17,272 bases of DNA from an uncultured Rhodospirillales bacterium (lineage in GTDB: Bacteria; Pseudomonadota; Alphaproteobacteria; Acetobacterales; Acetobacteraceae), in NCBI GenBank assembly GCA_903844785.1, contig CAIMVB010000006.1:1-17272 (forward strand), written 5' to 3'. The notes beneath the pieces are model-generated. The model was not told where the DNA came from and did not search any database. It saw nothing but the letters and a program-made list of their open reading frames with translations. Both the position numbers and the translations under genes were made by a program. Shown here one piece after another: positions 6,936-14,032 of the stretch. Position 1 is the first letter of the stretch. Every line of letters starts with the position of its first letter.

Positions 6936-7906
6936 TCCGGTTCAATGCCGGCAATGCGCACCCATTCCTGCCACCGTGCGCGATCCGCCACCAGGAAGCG
7001 GTCCATATCCTCGGCGTTGCGGAAGCCCGGGGAAAGGCCCTGGCGCGTGAGGGCTTCCGCCACCGCGGCATCTTCCACCGCCTGGCGCAGCAGGGTTTGC
7101 ATGCGGTCCAGCATCGGGCGTGGGGTGCGGGCCGGCGCGGTCAGGCCGAACCAGCCTTCCACCACAAAATCCGGCACGGCTTCGGACACCAGGGGCAAAT
7201 CCGGGTATTGCGGCATGCGCCGCGCGGCGGAGACACCAATCGGCACCACGCGGCCCGATTGCAGCGCCGGGGCGGCGGAAAGACTATCCAGGAACGCGAA
7301 TTGAATCTGCCCGCTGATCAGATCCGGCACGATTTGGGTGATGTTGCGATAGGCAGCGCCCGTAACATCCAGATTGGCGCGCGCCTTGAGCAAGGCCGCC
7401 GGCACCTGGGATGAGGATGAATAATAGCCGAAAAACACCTTGCCCGGATTGGCCCGCGCATGGGCGATCAACGCCGGGATGGATTTGTAAGGCGCATCGG
7501 CAGGCACCACCGCAATGGTCGCGAAGCTGCCCATCATGCCGATATGGCTGAAATCCTGCACCGGATCATAAGGCAGACGGCGATAGAGGAATTGATTGGC
7601 CGAATGGGTGGAATTGGTGGCAATCAGAAAGCTGTAGCCATCCGGCGCCGCCTGCTTGGCGGCTTCCGTGCCCGTAATGCCGCCGGCCCCTGGCCGATTA
7701 TCCACCACGACAGGCTGGCGCAAATGCGGTTCCAGGAAGCGGCCCAGCGTACGCCCGATGAAATCCGCCGCCCCACCTGCGGCAGAGGGAATGATGATGC
7801 GGATGGGCCGGTTGGGCCATTCAGCCTGCGCGTGTGACGTGCGCGCGATGAAAGGGGCAGAAAGCGACGCCGCGAACAGGGCGCGGCGGCGAAGGGTGTG
7901 ATGCAT
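6932..7906 (-). CDS. Bug/TTT-type periplasmic solute-binding protein
   Basis: A 324-residue member of the Bug family, the binding proteins of tripartite tricarboxylate transporters. A signal peptide runs from 'MHHTLRRRALFAASL' to a likely cleavage after 'SHAQA', before 'EWPNRPIRIIIP'. Family signatures are 'PSAAGGAADFIGR', 'VVVDNRPGAGGITGTEAAK' and 'PDGYSFLIATNS'. The ligand is usually a carboxylate or related small molecule and cannot be named here. The ATG at 7906 has an AAAGGCAG ribosome site and starts the signal peptide directly; an ATG at 7942 would prefix 12 unrelated residues. No TctA/TctB membrane genes are in the window, so it is an orphan, a common situation in this family. Confidence 0.93.
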   Translation of the reverse strand: MHHTLRRRALFAASLSAPFIARTSHAQAEWPNRPIRIIIPSAAGGAADFIGRTLGRFLEPHLRQPVVVDNRPGAGGITGTEAAKQAAPDGYSFLIATNSTHSANQFLYRRLPYDPVQDFSHIGMMGSFATIAVVPADAPYKSIPALIAHARANPGKVFFGYYSSSSQVPAALLKARANLDVTGAAYRNITQIVPDLISGQIQFAFLDSLSAAPALQSGRVVPIGVSAARRMPQYPDLPLVSEAVPDFVVEGWFGLTAPARTPRPMLDRMQTLLRQAVEDAAVAEALTRQGLSPGFRNAEDMDRFLVADRARWQEWVRIAGIEPE

Positions 7907-7974
7907 GGGCGCTGCCTTTATTGGTTTTCTGGCGGCGAGCATGGCAGGGCGGGGTGGGGGAGGGCAACGCCCCG

Positions 7975-10533
7975 CTATGGGTTGAACAGCGCGTAGATAT
8001 CCGCGAGCGTTGTGGTGCCGATGAGGATGACATCATCCCCGGCGCCACCATCCAAAGTATCACGTCCGCCGCCGCCAATAATAAGATCGTTCCCTGCGCC
8101 GCCCGTCAGGGTTTCTGCCTGATTGCTACCGGTCAGGCTATCGGCGAAGGGCGTGCCGATCACGCCTTGGAAGTTTGTGATGGTATCGGTGCCATCCCAG
8201 GGGTTGGTGGCACGGCCAGCTGCAAGGTCGACGACGACGCCGTGTGTTGGCGCTCTACCAGCGAATGCCGCGCCATATTCAAGGGTATTACTACCACCAC
8301 GGCCGTCCAAAATATTATTGCCGGCCAGTCCAATTAATTTATCGTCACCTGGTGTTCCATACAGTGTGTCATCCCCATCCGAGCCTCTCGCCTGATTAAA
8401 TCGAATAAGAGTATCCGTAATTCCAGCGGGCTTTATCACAAAGCCAATATAACCACTCCCATCAGTGGGCGTTGTGCCCAAATCAATCAGAACACTAGTG
8501 GGCGTTGTCCAATCGCTGTTGGAAAATCGATATTGATTTACGCCCCCTGCGCCATCAAGGAAATGACTCCCAAGGGCTGGCGTTTCCAATACATCATTCG
8601 CTTCCCCGCCAATAATAGTGTCATTAAAATTTGAGCCACGCACGCGCACAACATTGATAAGGGAATCGGTGCCGCCTAAGCCATCCGTCGCTGTGCCGGC
8701 GTTGAGATTAACCGAAACTGCTGCAGTGGCGCTTGAGTAGTCGACACGGTTGATGGTGAGGCCAAATCCATTGATCGTGTCGTCCCCTTGACGGCCATGT
8801 AAGCTGATTGAATTAAAAAATGTACCGGTGGGGCCATTCGTGGGTGATCCATTTAAAACATCATTTGCTATTGAGCCGTGGATGCCCTGCACATTGGTCA
8901 GCGTATCCGCGCCACCATTGCTCTTGATCACCGATGCCGTCATATAGTCGCTGAAATCGGCAATAATTGTTCCGCCAGCCATATGGCCGGAATTATAGTA
9001 AATATTGTTGCTTGCGAGCGCGAGGGTGCCATCAATCCGGTCTGATCCACGCGACGCGAAGAATGTGGTGCCATTGCTGGGATAGCCTGACAGACCAACC
9101 TGGCTAGCAAGTTTATCTGATCCAATCAGTACATCATCGTAATAAGAACCCTGAACTTCGCGGATGCCCTGGAGTGTATCGGTGCCGCCGTAGTCATCGG
9201 TTGTAATGCCTGTAATCAAGTTTACTGATACACCGAAGGCTCCGCGAGATCCGTTACTATAGGAGACAAGATCAGATCCTCCACCTCCGCTAAAGAAGTT
9301 ATTGCCTGGGTTTCCGTCGAAACGATCGCGCCCTGCACCGCCCAATACCGTATCGTCGCCAGCGCCCGCTAGAAAAGTATTATTCCCTTCGCCGCCATCC
9401 AGAAAATCATTACCGTTCCCGCCATCCAGAAAATCATTGCCAGCCAGACCAAAAAGACTGTCGTTGCCCTCTCCGCCATAGAGAGAGTTATTCCCTGAAT
9501 TGCCGGTGATGCTGTTATTCAGCGCATTTCCGGTTCCTGTCAGAGACGCGCTGCCGGTCAGCAGGATGTTTTTGATATTTGAGGGAAGGTTAGTCACGCT
9601 AATATTAGTGATCAGTAAGTCATTCCCCGCATTTGTGCCTTCGAAAAGATTTACTGGCCCGAAGGCATAGTAGGTGTCGTCGCCCGTTCCACCGGCGAGG
9701 GTGTTGAAGCCTGCGCCGCCATCAAGCATGTCGTTGCCGGAACCGCCATCAAGCGAGTCATTATCGTCCCCGCCCGAGAGTGAGTCATTGCCTCCATTGC
9801 CGGCCAGCGTATCCGTGCCGCCCAAGCCAGACAGCGTGTCATTGCCACTGCCGCCATTCAGTAAATTGTTGGCGCCATCACCAAGAAGGCTTGCACCGCC
9901 GCCCGTCGATGTGGACCCGATGACTCTTTCGAAGCCCTGGGCATAAAGCCTGATGCTACCTTGGGAATATGTCGTCCAGACACCATCGCTGCCCGTTAAC
10001 CAAGTGCCATCTGAAAGGGCGAGCGTATCTGCACCTGAGTCACCGTTCAGCGTGTCATTACCACTGCCACCACGCAGCAAGTCATCACCACCGCCGCCCG
10101 AGACGGTATCGGCGCCATCGCCACCATCTATGGTGTCACCTCCAAAACCGCCGCCTATGGTATCTCGGCCAGAGCCGCCGAAAAGAAGGTTTTTCCCGTC
10201 AATATCTCCGATCTCATCATCATCCGTACCGCCGACGATGGTATCGTTGGAGAACCAGCCATAAAGGGTGTCATTGCCTGCGCCACCATCTATGGAATCC
10301 GACCCATAGCCATAGATGTAATCGCGGCCATTGCCGCCCAACATCGTATCATTGCCGTCATAGGGATCAATTGTATCGTCACCATCTCCACCGAAAATCA
10401 GGTCATTGTCTTCACCGCCGATGATATCGTCATTGCCACCAAGGCCATAAAATGTATCTCTGCCACCGATGCCATAAAGTTCGTCATTGCCATTAGTGCC
10501 AAGAATTTCCTCACTCCCTGAAGTGCCCGACAT
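7975..10533 (-). CDS. RTX repeat protein (hemolysin-type calcium-binding repeats)
   Basis: An 852-residue protein consisting almost wholly of RTX nonapeptides (GGxGxDxLx). They are dense at residues 10-165, 218-285, 340-425 and 805-835, with typical units such as 'LYGGEGNDS' and 'LDGGAGDDV'. They would fold into calcium-bound beta-rolls after export. Between them lie a 'NIKNILLTGSASLTGTGNAL' module (about 318-340) and five copies of a beta module described separately. There is no N-terminal signal peptide and no catalytic domain. The hydrophobic C-terminal tail ('LADIYALFNP') is compatible with type I secretion, but no transporter genes are near. The ATG at 10533 has a GAGGATGAAG ribosome site. 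Codons are visibly richer in A/T (AAT, ATT, GAT, AAA) than in the neighbours, especially at 8390-9660. A structural or surface role is likely. Confidence 0.92.
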   Translation of the reverse strand: MSGTSGSEEILGTNGNDELYGIGGRDTFYGLGGNDDIIGGEDNDLIFGGDGDDTIDPYDGNDTMLGGNGRDYIYGYGSDSIDGGAGNDTLYGWFSNDTIVGGTDDDEIGDIDGKNLLFGGSGRDTIGGGFGGDTIDGGDGADTVSGGGGDDLLRGGSGNDTLNGDSGADTLALSDGTWLTGSDGVWTTYSQGSIRLYAQGFERVIGSTSTGGGASLLGDGANNLLNGGSGNDTLSGLGGTDTLAGNGGNDSLSGGDDNDSLDGGSGNDMLDGGAGFNTLAGGTGDDTYYAFGPVNLFEGTNAGNDLLITNISVTNLPSNIKNILLTGSASLTGTGNALNNSITGNSGNNSLYGGEGNDSLFGLAGNDFLDGGNGNDFLDGGEGNNTFLAGAGDDTVLGGAGRDRFDGNPGNNFFSGGGGSDLVSYSNGSRGAFGVSVNLITGITTDDYGGTDTLQGIREVQGSYYDDVLIGSDKLASQVGLSGYPSNGTTFFASRGSDRIDGTLALASNNIYYNSGHMAGGTIIADFSDYMTASVIKSNGGADTLTNVQGIHGSIANDVLNGSPTNGPTGTFFNSISLHGRQGDDTINGFGLTINRVDYSSATAAVSVNLNAGTATDGLGGTDSLINVVRVRGSNFNDTIIGGEANDVLETPALGSHFLDGAGGVNQYRFSNSDWTTPTSVLIDLGTTPTDGSGYIGFVIKPAGITDTLIRFNQARGSDGDDTLYGTPGDDKLIGLAGNNILDGRGGSNTLEYGAAFAGRAPTHGVVVDLAAGRATNPWDGTDTITNFQGVIGTPFADSLTGSNQAETLTGGAGNDLIIGGGGRDTLDGGAGDDVILIGTTTLADIYALFNP
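8125..9234 (-). repeat. Five diverged beta modules inside the RTX protein
   Basis: A module of about 40 residues recurs at roughly 75-90 residue intervals (residues about 434-472, 522-562, 604-642, 679-727, 764-803). Its core reads 'VSVNL...G.ATD..GGTDTL.N...V.GS..ND.L.G'. Examples are 'AVSVNLNAGTATDGLGGTD' and 'GVVVDLAAGRATNPWDGTD'. Copies 2 and 4 are the most altered. Similar modules occur in other large RTX proteins of alphaproteobacteria. They probably form blade-like or parallel beta segments between calcium-binding rolls. Confidence 0.75.
9392..9438. repeat. Exact 27-base tandem repeat in the RTX gene
   Basis: The 20-base string CCGCCATCCAGAAAATCATT occurs at 9392-9411 and again at 9419-9438, a 27-base (9-codon) period matching one RTX nonapeptide. 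It encodes 'NDFLDGGNGNDFLDGG'. Identical neighbouring units indicate recent duplication of a single repeat, or correction between units. Confidence 0.8.
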
Positions 10534-10588
10534 TACTTCATCCTCATCTTCAAGAATGGCTTCGGTGACCGTTGAAACAATTTAATGA

Positions 10589-10616
10589 ATAATACAAATA
10601 AAGCAATAACCGGTAA
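10589..10616 (-). promoter_or_regulatory. Possible promoter of the RTX gene, in an AT-rich gap
   Basis: On the minus strand TATTAT (plus 10589-10594), close to the sigma-70 -10 consensus, lies 16 bases after TTACCG (plus 10611-10616), a weak -35. This would give a leader of about 50 bases before the RTX start. The surrounding non-coding stretch 10534-10694 is markedly AT-rich near 10571-10610. Apart from short weak stems around 10645-10675, I see nothing else in it. An alternative -35 (TTGCTT, plus 10600-10605) would pair with TAAATT (plus 10578-10583). Confidence 0.3.
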
Positions 10617-10694
10617 CGGGTCGCCCTTCAGCACAAAGCGCGCGCCAGCGGGAAGCTGAACGAGCTGCGCACTAGATCAAGTGTCGGAAAAACT

Positions 10695-10769
10695 TGGAGC
10701 GGGCGGGGGGAATCGAACCCCCGACATTCAGCTTGGGAAGCTGACGTTCTACCTCTGAACTACGCCCGC
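10695..10769 (-). tRNA. tRNA-Gly, anticodon CCC
   Basis: A complete cloverleaf of 75 bases, including an encoded CCA, read on the minus strand. The acceptor stem is GCGGGCG/CGCCCGC. The D arm is GTTC-AGAGGTA-GAAC. The anticodon stem TCAGC/GCTGA carries the loop TTCCCAA, which puts CCC at positions 34-36. The variable loop is 5 bases, and the T arm is GGGGG-TTCGATT-CCCCC. It reads GGG glycine codons. It lies between rnhA and the RTX gene on the same strand as both. Confidence 0.97.
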
Positions 10770-10780
10770 GCCGGGCCATC

Positions 10781-10810
10781 TCTATACGCGTCAGGGCCGG
10801 GTTAGGGCAA
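10781..10810 (-). promoter_or_regulatory. Possible tRNA-Gly promoter
   Basis: On the minus strand TTGCCC (plus 10805-10810) and TATAGA (plus 10781-10786) are 18 bases apart and sit 11 bases upstream of the mature tRNA 5' end, giving a leader of only a few bases. Each element matches 4 of 6 consensus bases. Read-through from rnhA, whose stop is at 10813, is an alternative source of transcript. Confidence 0.4.
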
Positions 10811-10812
10811 GA

Positions 10813-11274
10813 TCATCCAGCATCGGCCTTGTCCCGCGCCGCGGTTGCCAGTGCATCGGCGCGTTCATTCATGGGGTCCCCGGCATGGCCGCGCACCCAG
10901 CGCCATTCAATCTCATGCGGTTTGGCGGCGGCCAGAATGGCCTGCCACAAATCCAGATTCTTCACCGGCTCCTTCGCCGCATTGCGCCAATTGGCGCGCA
11001 CCCAGCCATGGATCCAGCGGCTGATGCCATTGCGCAGATATTCGCTATCCGTATGCAAAGCGACACGGCAGGGTTTTTTCAGCGCCTCCAACGCCATTAG
11101 GGCGGCGGTCAATTCCATGCGGTTATTGGTGGTCTCCGCCTCATGGCCCGAAAGCTCCCGCTCATGCTCGCCAAAGCGCAGAATGGCGGCCCAGCCGCCG
11201 GGGCCGGGATTGGGCTTGCAGCCGCCATCGGTCCAAATCTCGACCAAGGGGCGCGGGTCTGCGCTGCCCGTCAC
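10813..11274 (-). CDS. rnhA: Ribonuclease HI
   Basis: A 153-residue cytoplasmic enzyme that cuts the RNA strand of RNA-DNA hybrids. All metal-binding carboxylates are present: Asp16 ('[12 protein letters not shown]'), Glu54 ('NNRMELTA'), Asp76 ('HTDSEYL') and Asp140 ('MNERADALA'). The active-site histidine His130 is in '[10 protein letters not shown]'. The basic handle region ('[13 protein letters not shown]') is present, and the length equals that of the E. coli enzyme. The start is GTG at 11274, forming a GTGA overlap with the thrB stop, so it is translationally coupled as the last gene of ispH-thrB-rnhA. The weak GTG start may hold its level below that of thrB. Confidence 0.95.
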   Translation of the reverse strand: MTGSADPRPLVEIWTDGGCKPNPGPGGWAAILRFGEHERELSGHEAETTNNRMELTAALMALEALKKPCRVALHTDSEYLRNGISRWIHGWVRANWRNAAKEPVKNLDLWQAILAAAKPHEIEWRWVRGHAGDPMNERADALATAARDKADAG

Positions 11275-12251
11275 AGGCCGAAGGCCGAAAGTGTCTCGGC
11301 GCCGCTGAAAAACCGCAGCTTGCGCAGATATTCCACCGGGTCCTTGCGCGTCACCAGCGCCCCTTCGGGCGTATGGGTCCAGTCATAAAGCCGGGTCAGC
11401 AGAAAGCGCAGCGCCGCACCTCGGCAAAGCGCGGGAAGGGCGGCCAATTCCGCCTCAGATAGCGGGCGAATGGCGCGGTAAGCGCCAAGCATGGCGCGCG
11501 CGCGGGTGACGTTGAAGGAATAATCCGCCTCAAAGCACCAGGCATTCAGGCAGACCGCAATGTCATAGGCGAACAGATCCGTGCAGGCGAAATAGAAATC
11601 AATCACGCCCGAAACCCGAGGCTGGCCATCCGGGCCGGGCAGGAAAAACGCGTTATCGGGGAAAAGATCGGCGTGGATTTGCCCGATGGGTAGCGCGCCT
11701 TCCGCCGGCCAGGCGGCCAGAATGCCAGCCAGCGCGGCATCAAGTTCGGCGATCAGGCCGGGCTGCACTTCATCACCCCGCGCGCGGCAGCCATCCAGCA
11801 AGGGCGCCCAGCCCTTGGGGCCAAGCGCATTGGGCCGCGTGATGGCGAAGCCTTCGGCGGCTAGGTGCATCTCCGCCAAAGCCTTGCCCAAAGGCGCGCA
11901 ATGCTCCGCCCGCACCCGGCGCGGCCAGACGCCAGGCAGGAAGGTGACAATCGCCGCCGGCCGCCCCGCCAATTCCCGCAAAGCCACGCCATCCCGCCCA
12001 TGCACCGGGGTTGGGCAGGCCATGCCGCGCGCGGCCAAATGCTCCATCAGGCCAAGGAAATAAGGGAGTTCCGCCGGGTCCACGCGCTTTTCATACAGCG
12101 TCAGGATGAAATCGCCCGCTTCTGTCTTCAGCGCGTAATTGGAATTCTCGACGCCTTCGGCAATGCCGCGAAAGGCGAGCAATTCGCCAAGCGCATATTC
12201 GGCCAGAAAGGCGCGCAAGGCCTCATCTGAAACTTCGGTATAAACAGCCAT
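11271..12251 (-). CDS. thrB: Homoserine kinase (aminoglycoside-phosphotransferase fold)
   Basis: A 326-residue kinase of the APH-like ThrB type used by many alphaproteobacteria, not the GHMP type of E. coli. It phosphorylates homoserine in threonine synthesis. Early conserved parts are '[13 protein letters not shown]' and '[12 protein letters not shown]'. The catalytic loop is 'IHADLFPDN' (192-200) and the metal-binding Asp218 is in '[16 protein letters not shown]'. The C-terminal helix '[11 protein letters not shown]' also fits the family. The ATG at 12251 shares one base with the ispH stop (TAATG), and its own stop overlaps the rnhA start, so the three are co-translated. Functional evidence from the rest of the threonine pathway is outside the window. 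Confidence 0.93.
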   Translation of the reverse strand: MAVYTEVSDEALRAFLAEYALGELLAFRGIAEGVENSNYALKTEAGDFILTLYEKRVDPAELPYFLGLMEHLAARGMACPTPVHGRDGVALRELAGRPAAIVTFLPGVWPRRVRAEHCAPLGKALAEMHLAAEGFAITRPNALGPKGWAPLLDGCRARGDEVQPGLIAELDAALAGILAAWPAEGALPIGQIHADLFPDNAFFLPGPDGQPRVSGVIDFYFACTDLFAYDIAVCLNAWCFEADYSFNVTRARAMLGAYRAIRPLSEAELAALPALCRGAALRFLLTRLYDWTHTPEGALVTRKDPVEYLRKLRFFSGAETLSAFGL

Positions 12252-13207
12252 TATTCGGCGGCGAGCCCACGCGGCAGGCGGAAGGTGATCTGTTCCACCG
12301 CCACCACCACTTCCTCGATTTCAAGCTCATAGGCTTCGCTGAGGCGCGCGATCACTTCTTCCACCAGCACTTCGGGCGCGCTGGCGCCCGCGGTGACTCC
12401 CACGGTCTTGCAGCCCTGCACAAGGGAAAGATCAAGATCAGCGCCGCGCTGCACCATCACGGCGCGGGCGGCGCCGCTGCGCGCGGCCACTTCGCGCAGG
12501 CGTTGGCTATTGGAAGAATTGGGCGCCCCCACCACCACCACCAGGTCGGACCTGTCGGCAATGGCCTTCACCGCCGCTTGGCGATTGGTGGTGGCGTAGC
12601 AGATATCTTCCTTGGCGGGGCCGCGCATTTCGGGAAAGCGCTGCTGCAAGATGGCGATGATTTCCGCCGTATCATCCACCGAAAGCGTGGTTTGCGTGGT
12701 AAAGGCAAGCGTCGCACCTTCGGGCGGCACGACATTGCGGGCACCATCCGCATCTTCCACCAGCGTCACGGCACCTTCCGGCAATTGCCCCATTGTGCCG
12801 ACCACTTCCGGGTGCCCGGCATGGCCAATCAGGAAAAGATGGCGGCCATGTTCATGATGGCGTTCAGCTTCCCGATGCACCTTGCTCACCAACGGGCAGG
12901 TGGCGTCGAGTGCGAACATCATGCGCCGCGCGGCCTCGGCGGGTACGGATTTCGGCACGCCATGGGCGGAAAACACTACGGGCTGACCATCATCGGGGAT
13001 TTCGCTGAGCTCTTCGACGAAAACCGCGCCCTGCTTTTCCAGGCTTTCAACCACGAAGCGGTTATGGACAATCTCATGGCGCACATAAACCGGCGCGCCA
13101 TGGCGCTTCAGCGCTTCTTCCACAATCTTGATGGCGCGGTCCACGCCGGCGCAAAAGCCGCGCGGGCCGGCGAGCAGCAGCTGAAGGGTCGGCTTGGCAG
13201 AGGCCAT
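12251..13207 (-). CDS. ispH: 4-hydroxy-3-methylbut-2-enyl diphosphate reductase IspH
   Basis: A 318-residue [4Fe-4S] enzyme catalysing the last step of the MEP isoprenoid pathway, making IPP and DMAPP. The three cluster cysteines are Cys19 ('[11 protein letters not shown]'), Cys104 ('DATCPLV') and Cys203 ('[10 protein letters not shown]'). Substrate and proton-relay residues include His48 ('HEIVHNRFV'), His82 ('SAHGVPKS'), His132 and Glu134 ('GHPEVVGT'), and the 'NSSNS' loop (230-234). The ATG at 13207 gives the family length; upstream in-frame ATGs would add about 147 residues antisense to the lipoprotein gene. It is first gene of the ispH-thrB-rnhA operon. Confidence 0.97.
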   Translation of the reverse strand: MASAKPTLQLLLAGPRGFCAGVDRAIKIVEEALKRHGAPVYVRHEIVHNRFVVESLEKQGAVFVEELSEIPDDGQPVVFSAHGVPKSVPAEAARRMMFALDATCPLVSKVHREAERHHEHGRHLFLIGHAGHPEVVGTMGQLPEGAVTLVEDADGARNVVPPEGATLAFTTQTTLSVDDTAEIIAILQQRFPEMRGPAKEDICYATTNRQAAVKAIADRSDLVVVVGAPNSSNSQRLREVAARSGAARAVMVQRGADLDLSLVQGCKTVGVTAGASAPEVLVEEVIARLSEAYELEIEEVVVAVEQITFRLPRGLAAE

Positions 13208-13309
13208 GGGCGCAAGGGTCCATCGGATAGGTCCGGCCACGGGTTGCGGCTCGGCGCGAAGAATGGTCAGAGTAGCCGGAGGGCCGTTCGGCTCAAAGGG
13301 GGGTTCGGC

Positions 13310-13837
13310 ATGTGGCGCTTTGGGGTTCTGGTTCTGGCGGGGCTGGTCGCGGCTTGCGGTTCGGGGTCCTCTCCCAAGGAACCCGTGCTGGCGCCTTGCC
13401 CGGTGGTTTCGATCCTGGCGGATGGGGCGGATATCAGCCGCTATCGCCCTGGTGCGCCGCCCGATCTGGCCGCTTTGCTGGTGGATGGCCGGATTGCGGG
13501 GGTTAGCGCTTCCTGTGACTTTGTCCGGGGCGGCGGGGTGGAAGTGAAGGTCGCGGTGCTGATGGATGTGGAACGCGGCCCGGCCACGCGCGGGAATCGG
13601 GCTGATTTCCCCTGGTTCCTGGCGGTCACCAGCGGCGATGACAGCCAATTGGTGCAGCGCAAGGATGCCGTGCTTGTTGTGAATTTTGAAGGTAATCAGA
13701 CCCGCGCCCGGGTAACCACGGCACCGGAGAGCATCATCTTCCCGCCCGGGCGCAACCCGGCTGAATATCGCGTGCGGGTATCCTTTGCCCTGACCGCGGA
13801 GGAATTGGACCGCAATCGAAGCCGCGGGCCACGCTAA
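13310..13837 (+). CDS. Predicted lipoprotein of unknown function
   Basis: A 175-residue protein with a short signal peptide and lipobox V13-A14-A15-C16 ('[18 protein letters not shown]'), so it is probably lipid-anchored at the membrane and faces the periplasm. The mature part has two further cysteines ('[14 protein letters not shown]' and '[11 protein letters not shown]'), which could form a disulfide. It also has alternating polar/hydrophobic strands ('[12 protein letters not shown]', '[11 protein letters not shown]', '[16 protein letters not shown]'), suggesting a beta-sandwich. The ATG at 13310 has a strong AAAGGGGGG ribosome site; the open frame upstream is antisense to ispH and not real. 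I do not recognise the family. It is divergent from ispH and is followed by a hairpin before dnaK. Confidence 0.82.
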   Translation: MWRFGVLVLAGLVAACGSGSSPKEPVLAPCPVVSILADGADISRYRPGAPPDLAALLVDGRIAGVSASCDFVRGGGVEVKVAVLMDVERGPATRGNRADFPWFLAVTSGDDSQLVQRKDAVLVVNFEGNQTRARVTTAPESIIFPPGRNPAEYRVRVSFALTAEELDRNRSRGPR

Positions 13838-13841
13838 ATTT

Positions 13842-13862
13842 TGCCCCGAAGGCGCCGGGGCA
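13842..13862 (+). terminator. Hairpin terminator after the lipoprotein gene
   Basis: TGCCCCG (13842-13848) pairs exactly with CGGGGCA (13856-13862) across a 7-base loop, 5 bases after the lipoprotein stop. The following TCTTGTCT is only a modest T tract. It probably separates lipoprotein transcription from dnaK. Confidence 0.5.
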
Positions 13863-13863
13863 T

Positions 13864-13892
13864 CTTGTCTCGCCCCGCGCTGTTACATACAT
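13864..13892 (+). promoter_or_regulatory. Possible heat-shock (RpoH-type) promoter of dnaK
   Basis: CTTGTC (13864-13869) and CATACAT (13886-13892), 16 bases apart, resemble the alphaproteobacterial sigma-32 pattern (CTTG ... CYTATNT). dnaK is a classical RpoH target. The match is partial, and the position implies a leader of about 130 bases. No CIRCE element is visible. Confidence 0.35.
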
Positions 13893-13904
13893 CGCTCTGG
13901 TGAT

Positions 13905-13966
13905 GGCCAAGCCCCCTTCGGGCTGGGCCCTTTTCAACCCCATCCGCGGTGGCACTTTGGCCGCCG
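13905..13966 (+). other. Two stem-loops in the dnaK leader
   Basis: The first stem pairs GGCC (13905-13908) plus AGCCC (13910-13914) with GGGCT (13920-13924) plus GGCC (13926-13929), leaving one A-G mismatch. CTTTTC follows, so it resembles a terminator or attenuator. The second pairs CGGTGGC (13947-13953) with GCCGCCG (13960-13966), one G-U pair, followed by TTTAG. Both lie between the putative promoter and dnaK. Confidence 0.45.
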
Positions 13967-14032
13967 TTTAGAACAGGGGGTCGCCGTGGTGCCATTCAGG
14001 GCCGCCGTGATCCGCCGTAGAGGAGAATTCGG

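Noticed and set aside
7944..7980. GC-rich inverted repeat just after the RTX stop as a terminator
   Set aside because: GCGGGG/CCCCGC and GGGC/GCCC pairings exist, but no T tract follows on the minus strand and the purine/pyrimidine runs make chance pairing likely.
9953..10424. Plus-strand open frames rich in Ser/Pro or His/Arg within the RTX gene
   Set aside because: Their composition is the reverse complement of the glycine/aspartate RTX repeats; they are shadows, not proteins.
7975..10533. CRISPR-like regular repeats in the RTX region
   Set aside because: The periodicity is 27 bases in frame with RTX nonapeptides, and the units are degenerate with no unique spacers.
10650..10744. Ten-base match GGGAAGCTGA at 10650-10659 and within the tRNA at 10735-10744
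   Set aside because: It covers the anticodon region, not the tRNA 3' end used as an attachment site, and is short enough to be chance.
12503..13309. Long plus-strand open frame upstream of the lipoprotein start
   Set aside because: It is antisense to ispH, whose cysteines and motifs are complete. The lipoprotein signal peptide and strong ribosome site begin at 13310.
13208..13648. N-terminal extension of ispH to 13648
   Set aside because: It would add about 147 residues antisense to the lipoprotein gene, and IspH proteins begin near the first conserved cysteine, as with the start at 13207.
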